A stretch of 64,000 bases of DNA from a bacterium (GTDB lineage Bacteria > Auribacterota > Auribacteria > Auribacterales > Auribacteraceae), in NCBI GenBank assembly GCA_018435605.1, contig JAHDNF010000008.1, positions 375,192 through 439,191 of the forward strand. The letters are read 5' to 3'. Positions within the stretch are counted from its first letter, which is position 1; each line of letters starts with the position of its first letter. The notes under the pieces were generated by a model. The model saw only the letters and a list, made by a program, of their open reading frames with translations, was not told the origin of the DNA and did no database searches. A program made the position numbers and the translations under genes. Positions 28,422 to 37,974 of the stretch are shown here, piece by piece.

Positions 28422-29951
28422 TTACTCAAATTTTGGAAACAGCGGTTCGATTTTTCCCGGTTTATGGCCGGCTACCATTCTTCCCCATAAAGACGCCTCC
28501 TCTATTGAGAACGGATAATCGATTGCCAGCTGACTGCGTACCATCTGAGCTATCTGCGGCATAACAGGGTATAAGAAAATATTTGCGATTCGTATCATTT
28601 CTACAAGCGCATACAAAGTATTGTCAAGCTCTTTAGAAGCATTATCCGCCTTATAAAGTTTCCATGGCGCCTGAACCTCAACAAACCTGTTGCTCAACTG
28701 GATCATCTGCCATATTTTGTTCAATATTACATTGAATTTTAATTCATTGAGATCGGCGTCGATGGATTCTACTAATACTTTTTGTAATGTTTTCCACTCT
28801 TCAAGCAACGGGGTCGTGAAATTCTTGTCAGGTTCAGGTATAGAACCGTTTCTGTACTTGTTTATCATGGACAAAACGCGCTGAATCAGGTTACCCCAAT
28901 CATTGGCAAGATCCGAGTTATAACGCACTTCATAGTTTTCCATAAAAAAATCGCCGTCGCGGTCAAAGGGAATTTCCCGCATTAAAAAATATCGCAACGG
29001 ATCTGGGCCGAATTTCTCTGCTAAGGATACAGGATCGATTGCTGTCCCAGCGGATTTACTCATTTTCTCGCCTTTTAAATAAACAAAACCATGTCCGAAC
29101 ACTTGTTTCGGAAGCGGAACCTTAGCGGCCATAAGCATTGCCGGCCATATAATGGCATGAAACCGCGTAATATCTTTACCGATCACATGCACATCGGCAG
29201 GCCAAAGCGCTTTGAATTTATCTATGTTATCAGGAAACCCTGCTCCGGTTATATAATTGATCAACGCATCAAACCAAACATATACAACATGTTTATCATC
29301 AAAAGGAATAGGAATACCCCAAGTTTCCGAAGATCGCGACACGCTTATGTCATCAAGACCGGATTTTATAACATTTAGTATCTCGTTGCGTCGTATCTGA
29401 GGTTCAATAAAAGAGGGATTTTTTTCTATATGATCCAATAGGGAAGATGCATATTTGGAAAGAGCGAAAAAGTAATTTTCCTCCTCCAGCCATTCCGGTT
29501 TACGTTTATGGACAGGGCACACCCCGTCAACCAATTCTTTTTCAGGTATAAACGCCTCACAGGAAATACAATACCATCCGCTATATTTGCCTTTGTAAAT
29601 ATCGCCGTTGTTATAAATACGCCTAAACAATTCCTGAACGGCGTGAATATGATCATCTTCAGTAGTGCGGATAAACCGGTCATACTTAATATCAAGAGCA
29701 CGCCATACATCCTCGAATTTTGCCGCCATTTCATCGCAATACGCCTTAGTGTCAATATTGCGCAAAGCGGCCTGTTTAGCTACATTAAGGCTATGCTCGT
29801 CAACGCCCATCATGAAAAACACGTCGTGACCGGTAAGGCGTTTATAACGTGCCAGCACATCCGCCCCTACTTTTTCGTAAGCAGTTCCCAGATGAGGTAA
29901 TGCGTTAACATAATCTATAGCTGTTGTTATGTAAAAACTTTTATTACTCAT
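28422..29951 (-). CDS. metG: Methionyl-tRNA synthetase
   Basis: The 509-residue class-I synthetase has ALPHLGTAYEKVGADVLARY (HIGH-type motif), GVDEHS, a single-knuckle zinc site (CISC and CPVH), KDITRFHAIIWPAMLMAA and KMSKSAGTAIDPVS, the intact KMSKS loop. The length and the lack of a C-terminal tRNA-binding domain match the short bacterial form. It charges tRNA-Met for initiation and elongation. The gene lies between the ricT-like gene (33 bases upstream) and tatD. Confidence 0.96.
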   Translation of the reverse strand: MSNKSFYITTAIDYVNALPHLGTAYEKVGADVLARYKRLTGHDVFFMMGVDEHSLNVAKQAALRNIDTKAYCDEMAAKFEDVWRALDIKYDRFIRTTEDDHIHAVQELFRRIYNNGDIYKGKYSGWYCISCEAFIPEKELVDGVCPVHKRKPEWLEEENYFFALSKYASSLLDHIEKNPSFIEPQIRRNEILNVIKSGLDDISVSRSSETWGIPIPFDDKHVVYVWFDALINYITGAGFPDNIDKFKALWPADVHVIGKDITRFHAIIWPAMLMAAKVPLPKQVFGHGFVYLKGEKMSKSAGTAIDPVSLAEKFGPDPLRYFLMREIPFDRDGDFFMENYEVRYNSDLANDWGNLIQRVLSMINKYRNGSIPEPDKNFTTPLLEEWKTLQKVLVESIDADLNELKFNVILNKIWQMIQLSNRFVEVQAPWKLYKADNASKELDNTLYALVEMIRIANIFLYPVMPQIAQMVRSQLAIDYPFSIEEASLWGRMVAGHKPGKIEPLFPKFE

Positions 29952-29984
29952 AAAAAATCCTTACAATTTGAAGGCTATTGCCAA

Positions 29985-30950
29985 TTATTCATCGTCGTCG
30001 TCGTCCAGATCTCCGCCGGGTATATCTTCGAGTTGTTTAAGTTCCCTTTCGTCGATATCATCAGCTAATTTCTTGGCCATAGACGCATCGGACGGTTTGC
30101 GTTCTTCCTTAATAACCTTTACATCTTTCAAGGCAACTTCAGTTATAGTACCCGATTCAAACTGTACAAGCAGGCTTTCTTTAACTATATTCAAATCTAT
30201 CACCCGCCCTTGGCCAGACTTAGTAGATACTAAAGACCCTTCTTTAGGAAACATCTTTGAAGCTTTTTTATAATATTTATACTCATAGCGCAAACAACAA
30301 TGCAATCTGCCGCACAACCCGGATATTTTAGTTGGATTTAGAGGCAGACGCTGTACTTTTGCCATTTTGATATTTATCGGATCAAACTCATATAAAAATT
30401 TGGAACAACACAGTTCGCGGCCACAGCAACCTATACCGCCGAGTATCCCAGACTCGTCACGAACACCAATCTGGCGCAACTCTATGCGTGCTCTAAACTC
30501 CGAAGCCAGCGATTTTACCAATTCGCGAAAATCTACCCGTCCGTCAGCGGTAAAATAGAATATTATTCTCGAACAATCAAGCGAATATTCCACATCTACC
30601 AATTTCATGTCGAGCTTATGATCGGCTATACGCCTTTGACATTTCAAGTATGCATATTCCGCTTTCTTCTTGTTATCTTCAACACGCTCCCAATCTTTAT
30701 CAGTCATCTTACGTTTGATACGCTTGACGATAGTATTTTTCTTTTCTTCATCCGTAGGCACCCTGCAACAAAGTATCTTTGCGTAATCCTCGGCGCGTTC
30801 CAGTTCCACCACGCAATGGTCGCCCTGCGATATTTCGATATCCGCAGGTGGTTTACAAACATAATTACGCCCTGCTCTGCGCATGTGAAGATAAAACCAT
30901 TTTTCGCCATTGTCGGCGACTTGTTTATTTTGATTCATCTGATCGTTCAT
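29985..30950 (-). CDS. PSP1/RicT (YaaT)-like protein
   Basis: The 321-residue protein contains the PSP1 C-terminal domain. YSLDCSRIIFYFTADGRVDF, ELRQIGVRDESGILGGIG and the cysteine set CCGRELCC, GLCGRLHCC are the RicT/YaaT signature and would bind Fe-S clusters together with partner proteins. In Bacillus the RicT-RicA-RicF complex affects RNase Y activity and development. Here RicA and RicF partners are not visible. The C-terminal tail is acidic and ends in a run of Asp. It lies immediately downstream (1 base from the secreted-protein gene) in the holB-ricT-metG-tatD block. Confidence 0.9.
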   Translation of the reverse strand: MNDQMNQNKQVADNGEKWFYLHMRRAGRNYVCKPPADIEISQGDHCVVELERAEDYAKILCCRVPTDEEKKNTIVKRIKRKMTDKDWERVEDNKKKAEYAYLKCQRRIADHKLDMKLVDVEYSLDCSRIIFYFTADGRVDFRELVKSLASEFRARIELRQIGVRDESGILGGIGCCGRELCCSKFLYEFDPINIKMAKVQRLPLNPTKISGLCGRLHCCLRYEYKYYKKASKMFPKEGSLVSTKSGQGRVIDLNIVKESLLVQFESGTITEVALKDVKVIKEERKPSDASMAKKLADDIDERELKQLEDIPGGDLDDDDDE

Positions 30951-31967
30951 CTATTTCACTCCATAAGCGATTAAATCATATTCCTGAAAACTATATGTTT
31001 TAAGCATTTTTCCGCTTTCTACTTGCGGGTAAACTATTTCGTGAATCATTTTTACCATACCAACATCCGGAGCGTACCAAAAATACACCCTTGATTGCAG
31101 GGTTTGATTCTCTACTTTATCAACTCGTTCGATAACAAGGCAATCTTCAAAATACCCGCACGCGGTATCGATTCCTTCAACTCCAATAATTTTGCTTGCC
31201 GATTTGAATGTAGCTTTACTTTCCTGACCTATATCAGTCCACTGAGACGTATATTTCAAGAACGGGTTTTTCGGCAATATCCGCTGATAAAAAAAACTGT
31301 CTTTTCGATTCTGATCCACCATCACCAAAAATGCCTTATCAGCTTCTCCTTCTAAAGATCCGACAAACAGCATTTTACGAGTCGGTTGGCCGGTTACGTC
31401 GTCACGGGAAATCGTTAGCTGATATATATCAGGAAGATGCCATGCGTACTGGGAAAAATAAAGGGTATTCGTTCTGGTTTGATCTGTAATCTCCCATGTA
31501 GTTACATAAGCTGAACTTTTTTCCGTCAAATGTTCTCCGTAAAGGTTCTGCGGAGTATAGCGAACATTATATTTCCACCAACTTCCCATTTTTAAAGGGA
31601 AATAAATAATGGAGTGACTTTGCGGTTCCGGATTTTTTTTTGCCGTCACATTAGCCGATGTTTTATCCAGCCTTTCGACATGATCTTCAATATCCCATGA
31701 CTGCGACATTCGCACAGATTTAATCATATCGCGGTCAATCAAGACAGTTCCTGTCTTAATTTTAAGGTATACCGATTTATTATCTTCCTTTACTATTTTT
31801 CCCTTAAAAAGGGATCCGTCAAGAGTTTCTATTTCATCTTCCGCATACGCCGTTTTGAACATAAAAAGTACAAACAAAACGGTTACTATCATCCACATCC
31901 GTTTTATATCAAAACTTAATATAATAGTAAAAAATCTTGTCATAAGCAAGTTACAAAAACTCATCAT
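30951..31967 (-). CDS. Exported protein of unknown function with SH3-like N-terminal part
   Basis: This 338-residue protein is not recognised. Residues about 24-41 form a hydrophobic signal segment ending TAYAED, a plausible signal-peptidase I site. Mature residues 43-68 (ETLDGSLFKGKIVKEDN then LIDRDMIKSV) resemble the small beta-barrel found in some secreted bacterial proteins that bind through an RNA-binding-like fold. The rest is beta-rich with SWWKYNVRYTPQ and VYFWYAPDVGMVKMIHEI, resembling lipoprotein-like domains that keep an extracellular beta-sandwich. The start overlaps the holB stop as ATGA, but internal ATGs at 31943 or 31901 would give a more typical signal length. It is probably periplasmic or outer-membrane associated. 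Confidence 0.75.
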   Translation of the reverse strand: MMSFCNLLMTRFFTIILSFDIKRMWMIVTVLFVLFMFKTAYAEDEIETLDGSLFKGKIVKEDNKSVYLKIKTGTVLIDRDMIKSVRMSQSWDIEDHVERLDKTSANVTAKKNPEPQSHSIIYFPLKMGSWWKYNVRYTPQNLYGEHLTEKSSAYVTTWEITDQTRTNTLYFSQYAWHLPDIYQLTISRDDVTGQPTRKMLFVGSLEGEADKAFLVMVDQNRKDSFFYQRILPKNPFLKYTSQWTDIGQESKATFKSASKIIGVEGIDTACGYFEDCLVIERVDKVENQTLQSRVYFWYAPDVGMVKMIHEIVYPQVESGKMLKTYSFQEYDLIAYGVK

Positions 31968-33079
31968 ACGGGTTCGACACTACAGCTCAATCTATCGAAA
32001 AGAATCTCCAGCACAAAACGCAAATTAATATTACCATGAAAAGAACGGTACGCTTCTTCTACATATTCCATATAATTTTTTAGATCCTGAACGGAATATT
32101 GTCTGCATATAGCATCAATAGAATTCATTTTATCATGGTTTATCAACACAGATTTTTCCTGCGTTTCCTTAAAAATTATAATGTCTCGTATACACGACTG
32201 GAAAAACTGAAAGAGTTCGCGAGCTTCATCTATCAATACTCCTTTTTCCAGCGCTTTTATTTCCATATCCGACAAGACTTCGGATGATTCATCATCGCCG
32301 CCACCGACTTCGGTTTCAATAAAATCATCTGACATCATAGTTTTTTTCACTAATTCATGCAACCATGCATCCATCTTAGCTGAAACTTCAAAGATATCCA
32401 GTGTACCTTCAAACACATTTAGAAATGAAGACACCGCAAAATCGCGCCATTTGCGTCGGTCGTCGTCGACATATCGTGAGGCAAGAGAATAGTTCCCTCT
32501 TGACAACGCGGCTACCAAATCCGCTTTTTCCGGCGAACACCCTTGTTGATCCATAAGATAATCACGTATCTCGTTCTTATGAGCTAATGGAAAATAAAGT
32601 TGCTGACAACGGGACACTATGGTAGGCAGAATACGCTCGATATCGCCTGCCATCAATACCAAAATAGTATTTTCCGTCGGTTCTTCTATTGTTTTGAGCA
32701 TAGCGTTAGCCGCATCTTCGCGCATATTGTCGGATTCAAGAATAAACGCTATTTTCTTACCTCCTTCATAACTTTTAAGCGACAAAGAAGCCTGTAAATT
32801 GCGCACCATATCTATTTTTATAACCCTGGCTTTACCTGAAGGACGTAGCCAGAATACATCGGGATGATTATGACTGTCTATCTTCCTGCAAGTTGCACAC
32901 TGATCGCAATAATCAGCGCCGGGGGCATTACAGAACAAAGCCTTAGCCATAGACATGGCAACCCATATCTTTTTTTGCTGGTCATGACCTAGAAACAGAT
33001 GAGATTGAGCAACCCGTTGAGATTCAAGCATCCGCTTGACAAGAGAAGTATTCCAAATATCAGATTTTCTCCAGGACAT
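31964..33079 (-). CDS. holB: DNA polymerase III delta-prime subunit
   Basis: The 371-residue protein is a clamp-loader AAA+ ATPase-fold subunit. The P-loop is degenerate (LGHDQQKKIW in place of GxxGxGKT), as expected for delta-prime, which does not hydrolyse ATP. YCDQCATCRKIDSHNHPD is the zinc module. VIKIDMVRNLQASLSLKSYE, DNMREDAANAMLKTIEEP and TIVSRCQQLYFP are standard delta-prime segments. It overlaps tmk by 20 bases and the next gene by 4, a coupled arrangement typical of the conserved tmk-holB pair. Confidence 0.93.
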   Translation of the reverse strand: MSWRKSDIWNTSLVKRMLESQRVAQSHLFLGHDQQKKIWVAMSMAKALFCNAPGADYCDQCATCRKIDSHNHPDVFWLRPSGKARVIKIDMVRNLQASLSLKSYEGGKKIAFILESDNMREDAANAMLKTIEEPTENTILVLMAGDIERILPTIVSRCQQLYFPLAHKNEIRDYLMDQQGCSPEKADLVAALSRGNYSLASRYVDDDRRKWRDFAVSSFLNVFEGTLDIFEVSAKMDAWLHELVKKTMMSDDFIETEVGGGDDESSEVLSDMEIKALEKGVLIDEARELFQFFQSCIRDIIIFKETQEKSVLINHDKMNSIDAICRQYSVQDLKNYMEYVEEAYRSFHGNINLRFVLEILFDRLSCSVEPV

Positions 33080-33725
33080 CTATCACCAGTTCCTTTACAT
33101 CGGCCTGCACATTTTCGACAGTATCATCAGCATTTAGTATTTTTATGCGGTCCGGATTTTTTTTCGCCAAATCAAGGTATCCGTTGCGAACCCTTTCGTG
33201 GAAATCGATTAACTCCTGTTCGATTCTATCTATCTCATCGCTCATAAATTTCAAATCCTGAGTTCCTGACGATGAAATACGGGCTTTGACACGCTCTATG
33301 CTTACCGTGGGTTCCATATCCAGATATATGGTCAAATCAGGGGTTATTCCGCCTGTTATGGCGTTATTTAAACCGGAAATGAAATCCATATCAAGCCCTC
33401 TGCCGTATCCCTGATAAGCCATTGTGGCATCGAAAAACCGCGAACAGATAACAATATTTTCTGCGCTAATTTGCGGCTTTATAACCTCATGAACTAACTG
33501 ATGACGGCTCGCAAGGAACAAGAGTAATTCGGTAGTCGATGCCATGGCGGAATTATCAGGATCAAGTAAAATATTTCTTATTTTGTCACCTATCTTGGTC
33601 CCGCCGGGATCCTCGGTACAAACTATATTATACCCCATTGACGCCAATAAATCGGCCAGAAGACGCGCCTGAGTAGTTTTACCGCAACCTTCCGGCCCTT
33701 CGAATGTGATGAATAATCCACTCAT
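33060..33725 (-). CDS. tmk: Thymidylate kinase
   Basis: The 221-residue protein phosphorylates dTMP to dTDP. FEGPEGCGKTTQARLL is the P-loop, EDPGGTKIGDKIRNIL the dTMP-binding region, and MAYQGYGRGLDMDFI the conserved AYQG segment. The usual DRY/DRF before it reads ICSRFFDATM, so the Asp of that motif is Ser here, a small deviation. The LID region (IERVKARISSSG) contains Arg residues. It overlaps holB by 20 bases. Confidence 0.95.
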   Translation of the reverse strand: MSGLFITFEGPEGCGKTTQARLLADLLASMGYNIVCTEDPGGTKIGDKIRNILLDPDNSAMASTTELLLFLASRHQLVHEVIKPQISAENIVICSRFFDATMAYQGYGRGLDMDFISGLNNAITGGITPDLTIYLDMEPTVSIERVKARISSSGTQDLKFMSDEIDRIEQELIDFHERVRNGYLDLAKKNPDRIKILNADDTVENVQADVKELVIDVLEKI

Positions 33726-33739
33726 TAGACCCTCACTTT

Positions 33740-35206
33740 TTATATTTTAAAAAAAACTGTTTCCTTTTTGGTATCCCGTACATGATAACCCATATCAGCG
33801 ATAATAGCACGGATTTTGTCAGCATTTTGAAAATCTTTATTTACACGGCAGACAAGACGCAACAATACCAAATGCCGTATATCTTTATCAGAGATATCGC
33901 GCTTATGTATCTTTTCAAGGTACACATCCAAATCTGTAGCATCTGATAATTTTTCGATATCATCTACCGTTACTCTGCATAGATCGGAAGTATTTATCTC
34001 AAGACCGAGAATAGTGCATATCCGGCGCACAGTATTTAATTTTGTTTTCAGTTCGATATCAATTTTATTTGACATAACCGATTGATTCATAGCGGTTATC
34101 AAATCAAAAACAACTGCCAGCGCTTGAGATGTATTAAAATCATCATTCATGGCGTCCATAAATTGACAGAAAGCAAATTGATCGAGTTCATCCGAATCCA
34201 GTTGTTTTTGCATAAAAGCATCTTCTATAATACCAACAGAATTTTCAACCCTTGCCCACGATTGTTTAGCTTCGTCAAGTAAATCAGTGCTGTAATCGAG
34301 AGGCACTTTATAATGACGCGATATTAAAAACAAACGCAATACCCGCGGTTCGTAATGCTCAAAAATATCGTCGAGAGCGAAAAAGTTTCCGGTGGATTTG
34401 GACATCTTTTCTTTATTAATGGTTACGAACCCGTTATGAATCCAATATTTGACAAACTGATTTCCGCTGAGCGCCTCTGACTGGGCAATCTCGTTTTCGT
34501 GATGGGGAAATATCAAATCATGTCCGCCGCCATGAATATCAAAAATTTTTCCAAGATATTTCTGCGACATAACCGAACACTCTATATGCCAGCCGGGGCG
34601 GCCATGCCCCCACGGGCTGTCCCAGTATGGTTCGCCGTCTTTCGAAGATTTCCATACAGCAAAATCAAGCGGGTCCTCCTTCTGCTCATTCACGTCGATT
34701 CGTGCGCCGGATTGCAGTTCGTCCACACTTCTTCCGGATAATGAACCGTATTTCTCGAATTTTCTGACCCTGAAATATACATCGCCATCCACCACATAAG
34801 CAAAACCGTTGTCGATCAGTTTCGCTACAGCGTCGATAATATCCTGAATGTGATCTGTAGCTTTGGGCTCAAACGTGGGTGACAATATATTTAATCTTGA
34901 AAAATCTTTGTGAAACTTAGTTATATATTTTTCAGTAAGATCTTTCCAAAATATTCCTTCTTCATTTGCGCGTTTAATTATCTTGTCGTCTATATCAGTA
35001 AAATTACGCACAAAAGTGACGTCATAACCTAGAGATTTCAAATACCTGTATACCACATCGAAAAAAACCACTGCACGCGCATGTCCCAGATGACAGCGGT
35101 CATAAACCGTTACCCCGCAAACATACATGCCAACCTTGCCCTGTTGCAGGGATTCAAAAGGTTCTTTTTTATTTGTCAATGTATTATGAATTGTCAATAT
35201 ACTCAT
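33740..35206 (-). CDS. cysS: Cysteinyl-tRNA synthetase
   Basis: The 488-residue class-I synthetase has YVCGVTVYDRCHLGHARA (zinc Cys plus HIGH motif), FVRNFTDIDDKII, WHIECSVMS (zinc Cys), HGGGHDLIFPHHENE and KMSKSTGNFF, so all catalytic and zinc ligands are present. The C-terminal DALR-type helical domain ends normally. The start overlaps the end of the gltX-like gene by 23 bases, and the gltX-like terminal codons supply the ribosome-binding purines. It forms a pair with gltX as in many bacteria. Confidence 0.96.
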   Translation of the reverse strand: MSILTIHNTLTNKKEPFESLQQGKVGMYVCGVTVYDRCHLGHARAVVFFDVVYRYLKSLGYDVTFVRNFTDIDDKIIKRANEEGIFWKDLTEKYITKFHKDFSRLNILSPTFEPKATDHIQDIIDAVAKLIDNGFAYVVDGDVYFRVRKFEKYGSLSGRSVDELQSGARIDVNEQKEDPLDFAVWKSSKDGEPYWDSPWGHGRPGWHIECSVMSQKYLGKIFDIHGGGHDLIFPHHENEIAQSEALSGNQFVKYWIHNGFVTINKEKMSKSTGNFFALDDIFEHYEPRVLRLFLISRHYKVPLDYSTDLLDEAKQSWARVENSVGIIEDAFMQKQLDSDELDQFAFCQFMDAMNDDFNTSQALAVVFDLITAMNQSVMSNKIDIELKTKLNTVRRICTILGLEINTSDLCRVTVDDIEKLSDATDLDVYLEKIHKRDISDKDIRHLVLLRLVCRVNKDFQNADKIRAIIADMGYHVRDTKKETVFFKI

Positions 35207-36662
35207 ACTTTTTCATCACCGTAGTTATTCGTTGTATAATCCGTTGTTTACCAAGAAGTACAAAAATATCATCCAATTCAGGGCCATGACTTTTACCTGT
35301 CAAAACTCTTCGGATTGGTTGATAAAGCTGACTGCCGCGAAGAGCAGTTTTCGCATACAATTCTTTTATAATAAAATGAAAATCGTCATGAGTAAGTTTT
35401 TCGTCCATTTTTTCAAGGAGTTCAACTAGTGCAAACAGTATTTTTTTACTTTCTTCAGTTCGAATCATCCGGGTGCTTTCGGAGTCCATTTCTACAGATT
35501 CCTGAAAAAATACAGCCGCATAATCGGCTATTTCGGACAAACAAGTTACATTATGACGAATGACATCAACAACACGAATTAGATACTCGAATGCGTCTTC
35601 TGTTAAATTTCCTTCTACCATCTGTTTTTCTTTAAGATACGCCATCGACAGATCGGCAATCCGCGCCGGTTCGGCGTTGCGAATGTAATAACCAGCATAC
35701 CAGTTTAGCTTATCGACATCAAATGTTGCGGCAGATTTACTCATATCTCCCAAATCAAACCGTGCAACCAATTCGTCAAAAGACATGACCTCGCTACCAT
35801 CCTCAAGAGAAATGCCTATATTGACAAGATAATTAATAACCGCTTCCGGCAGATAACCTTTCTTACGTAAGCCTTCTACGGAATAATAATCTCTAAGATC
35901 ATGCCTGCACAACGGTTCATTATCGACACCTTGCAATAAAGCCATATGAGCAAATTGCGGTATTTCATAATCAAGGGCTTTAAACAACAAAACATGGCGA
36001 GGCGTGTTGGACAGATGATCTTCAGTGCGTATCACATGGGTAATTTTCATAACCGCATCGTCTACCGTAACGCTAAATAACGGCGCCGGCGTTTGATCAG
36101 CTTTCATAATTATAAAATCACCCATAAGGCCTGTATCAAAGGTAATTTCTCCTCGTATAAGATCATAAATAGTTAAGTGCTGTGGTTCGACCTTGAAACG
36201 CCATACAGGACGCCGACCTTCATTTTCATACTGCAATTTCTGTACTTCATCAAGAAATCTACAGCGATTGTCATACCGCGACACCTGCCCCCTCGATAAG
36301 GCTAGATTGCGCTGTTGCTCCAAATCGTCTTTAGTGCAGTAACATGGATATACCAACCCTTTATCAATCAGTTCATTCAACTTTTCCTGATACAATTTGT
36401 TTCGCAAAGACTGCCGATACGGACCGTAAATGCCGCCAATATTAGGACCCTCATTCCAGTCAATATTAAACCATCGCAAATCAGAGATAAGCTCATCAAT
36501 AGCCTCCTCGACATTCCTATCCTGATCGGTATCCTCAATACGAATAACAAAATCGCCGTCGAATTTTTTCGCGAAAATATAATTACACAAAGCAACACGC
36601 GCATTGCCGACATGCAGATGCTCCGACTGGCTTTGGGCGAACCGAACCCGCACTCTACCCAT
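35184..36662 (-). CDS. Glutamyl-tRNA synthetase-like protein with degenerate ATP-site motifs
   Basis: The 492-residue protein is a GluRS/GlnRS-family class-I synthetase by overall alignment: RIEDTDQDRNVEEAI, RYDNRCRFLDE, HVIRTEDHLSNTPRH, KKGYLPEAVINYL, SKSAATFDVDKLNW and an anticodon-binding helical domain. Two motifs are abnormal. The first strand reads RFAQSQSEHLHVGN where RFAPSPTGxLHIGG is expected, and the KLSKR loop reads PLCRHDL. Both contact ATP, so activity may be low or lost. Arg7 and the RIED Glu are kept. The ATG at 36662 has AAGGAG 5 bases upstream; a GTG at 36668 also lies in frame. It overlaps ispF by 8 bases. If no other gltX exists, it must still work. Confidence 0.85.
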   Translation of the reverse strand: MGRVRVRFAQSQSEHLHVGNARVALCNYIFAKKFDGDFVIRIEDTDQDRNVEEAIDELISDLRWFNIDWNEGPNIGGIYGPYRQSLRNKLYQEKLNELIDKGLVYPCYCTKDDLEQQRNLALSRGQVSRYDNRCRFLDEVQKLQYENEGRRPVWRFKVEPQHLTIYDLIRGEITFDTGLMGDFIIMKADQTPAPLFSVTVDDAVMKITHVIRTEDHLSNTPRHVLLFKALDYEIPQFAHMALLQGVDNEPLCRHDLRDYYSVEGLRKKGYLPEAVINYLVNIGISLEDGSEVMSFDELVARFDLGDMSKSAATFDVDKLNWYAGYYIRNAEPARIADLSMAYLKEKQMVEGNLTEDAFEYLIRVVDVIRHNVTCLSEIADYAAVFFQESVEMDSESTRMIRTEESKKILFALVELLEKMDEKLTHDDFHFIIKELYAKTALRGSQLYQPIRRVLTGKSHGPELDDIFVLLGKQRIIQRITTVMKKYEYIDNS

Positions 36663-37143
36663 TGTCACTCCTTAATGATTCTAATGTAGCCACTGCGTAC
36701 GTAGCGATCCCTTCGCTACGACCGATAGCTCCAAGTTTTTCAGTAGTTGTCGCTTTTATATTTACCCGGTCAGGATCGATTTCACAAACAGAAGCGATGA
36801 TATTGCGCATTTCCTGTTTACGCGGGCTTATTTTAGGTATTTCCGCCAGTATAGTAATATCTATGTTACCTACATAAAAACCTTTTTGTCGCACAAGTTG
36901 AATGACCTTTTCGAGAAAAAAAATACTTTCTTTCCCTTTATATGCCGCATCGGTATCAGGAAAATGTTCCCCGATATCACCTAGGCCTGCGGCTCCAAGT
37001 ATAGCGTCGCAAACCGCATGCAACACTACATCCGCATCGGAATGCCCCTTAAGTCCCGAACAGGAAGGAAAAAAAACGCCGCCTAGAAATAATTTACTTG
37101 AAGGATCGAACGGATGAATATCACACCCCATCCCTACTCTCAT
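36655..37143 (-). CDS. ispF: 2-C-methyl-D-erythritol 2,4-cyclodiphosphate synthase
   Basis: The 162-residue protein catalyses the cyclisation step of the MEP isoprenoid pathway and works as a trimer. GMGCDIHPF contains the metal Asp and His, GHSDADVVLHAVCDAILGA the third ligand, and GDIGEHFPDTD and IKATTTEKLGAIGR are family signatures. Its ATG overlaps the ispD TGA (ATGA), the usual ispD-ispF coupling. Confidence 0.97.
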   Translation of the reverse strand: MRVGMGCDIHPFDPSSKLFLGGVFFPSCSGLKGHSDADVVLHAVCDAILGAAGLGDIGEHFPDTDAAYKGKESIFFLEKVIQLVRQKGFYVGNIDITILAEIPKISPRKQEMRNIIASVCEIDPDRVNIKATTTEKLGAIGRSEGIATYAVATLESLRSDNG

Positions 37144-37841
37144 AACGCAAATACCCCGCCTGTCATAATCTGATGAGCAACCGGCAAATCAACCGGTCTT
37201 GTTATTTTGATATTTTCTTTGTTGCCTTCAATAATTTTCACTTTTCCGCCTATAAATTCCATAACCATAGAGTCATCAGTAACATCTATATCTTTTTCGA
37301 CAACTGTTTCATACGCGGCATACAAACTCTTGTAACAAAAACCTTGCGGTGTTTGTATTTCCCATAATGCATCTCGCGGAATCGTACGCAAAACTTCATG
37401 GTTTCCATTGCATTCTTTAATAGTACATACAACAGGCAAACCCGGTATAACCGCGCCGTGCCGCCGAGTTTCTTCGATAATGTCAAGACACAATTCATCA
37501 GAAAAGAACGGTCTGACTCCATCATGTATTAATACATAAGACGGCTGAACCTTTTGGAGAGCCCGCAACCCGTTAAACACAGAATCTTGCCGCCTTCTAC
37601 CGCCGGGTACAATATCGATTATTTTACGTACACCGAACGCATCAATAATATCCGTCTTACATAGAGAACAATCATCCTGCGGCACAACCAGCACTATACC
37701 GTCAATTTGAGGTATCCGAGATAATCGAATCAACGTATAAGCAAGAATAGGTATTCCGTCGAGTAGCAGGTATTGTTTTGCCATATCCGCTCCCATCCGT
37801 TTGCCACTGCCAGCCGCAACTACTACTGCACAACAATCCAT
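37140..37841 (-). CDS. ispD: 2-C-methyl-D-erythritol 4-phosphate cytidylyltransferase
   Basis: The 233-residue protein couples CTP to methylerythritol phosphate in the MEP pathway. AVVVAAGSGKRMGADMAKQY is the CTP-binding loop with its Arg and Lys. VPGGRRRQDSVFNGL, LIHDGVRPF and DVTDDSMVMEFIG follow in the family order. AAGGA precedes the ATG. It is the first gene of a 21-kb minus-strand run that continues to priA, with a terminator just upstream separating it from the secreted-protein gene. Confidence 0.97.
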   Translation of the reverse strand: MDCCAVVVAAGSGKRMGADMAKQYLLLDGIPILAYTLIRLSRIPQIDGIVLVVPQDDCSLCKTDIIDAFGVRKIIDIVPGGRRRQDSVFNGLRALQKVQPSYVLIHDGVRPFFSDELCLDIIEETRRHGAVIPGLPVVCTIKECNGNHEVLRTIPRDALWEIQTPQGFCYKSLYAAYETVVEKDIDVTDDSMVMEFIGGKVKIIEGNKENIKITRPVDLPVAHQIMTGGVFAL

Positions 37842-37904
37842 AAAAATTCCTTCGTTCAGATGATGGTAAAAAGGAATATTATCAGAATAAGTATATCTAA
37901 TCCA

Positions 37905-37946
37905 GCCAAAAAATTAAACCGGGAGTTTTAAAAAAACTTCCCGGTT
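37905..37946 (-). terminator. Rho-independent terminator after the small secreted-protein gene
   Basis: On the minus strand AACCGGGAAGTTTT, a short T loop and AAAACTCCCGGTT form a strong stem with one bulged base. It is followed by TAATTTTTT. It lies 28 bases after the stop of the gene at 37975 and upstream of ispD, so it would separate the two transcripts. Confidence 0.75.
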
Positions 37947-37974
37947 CAACAAGGTGTATCAATTACAGGATTTA

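Noticed and set aside
29508-29900. A 130-codon plus-strand frame opposite metG
   Set aside because: metG is certain on the other strand from intact motifs, so this is its mirror image.
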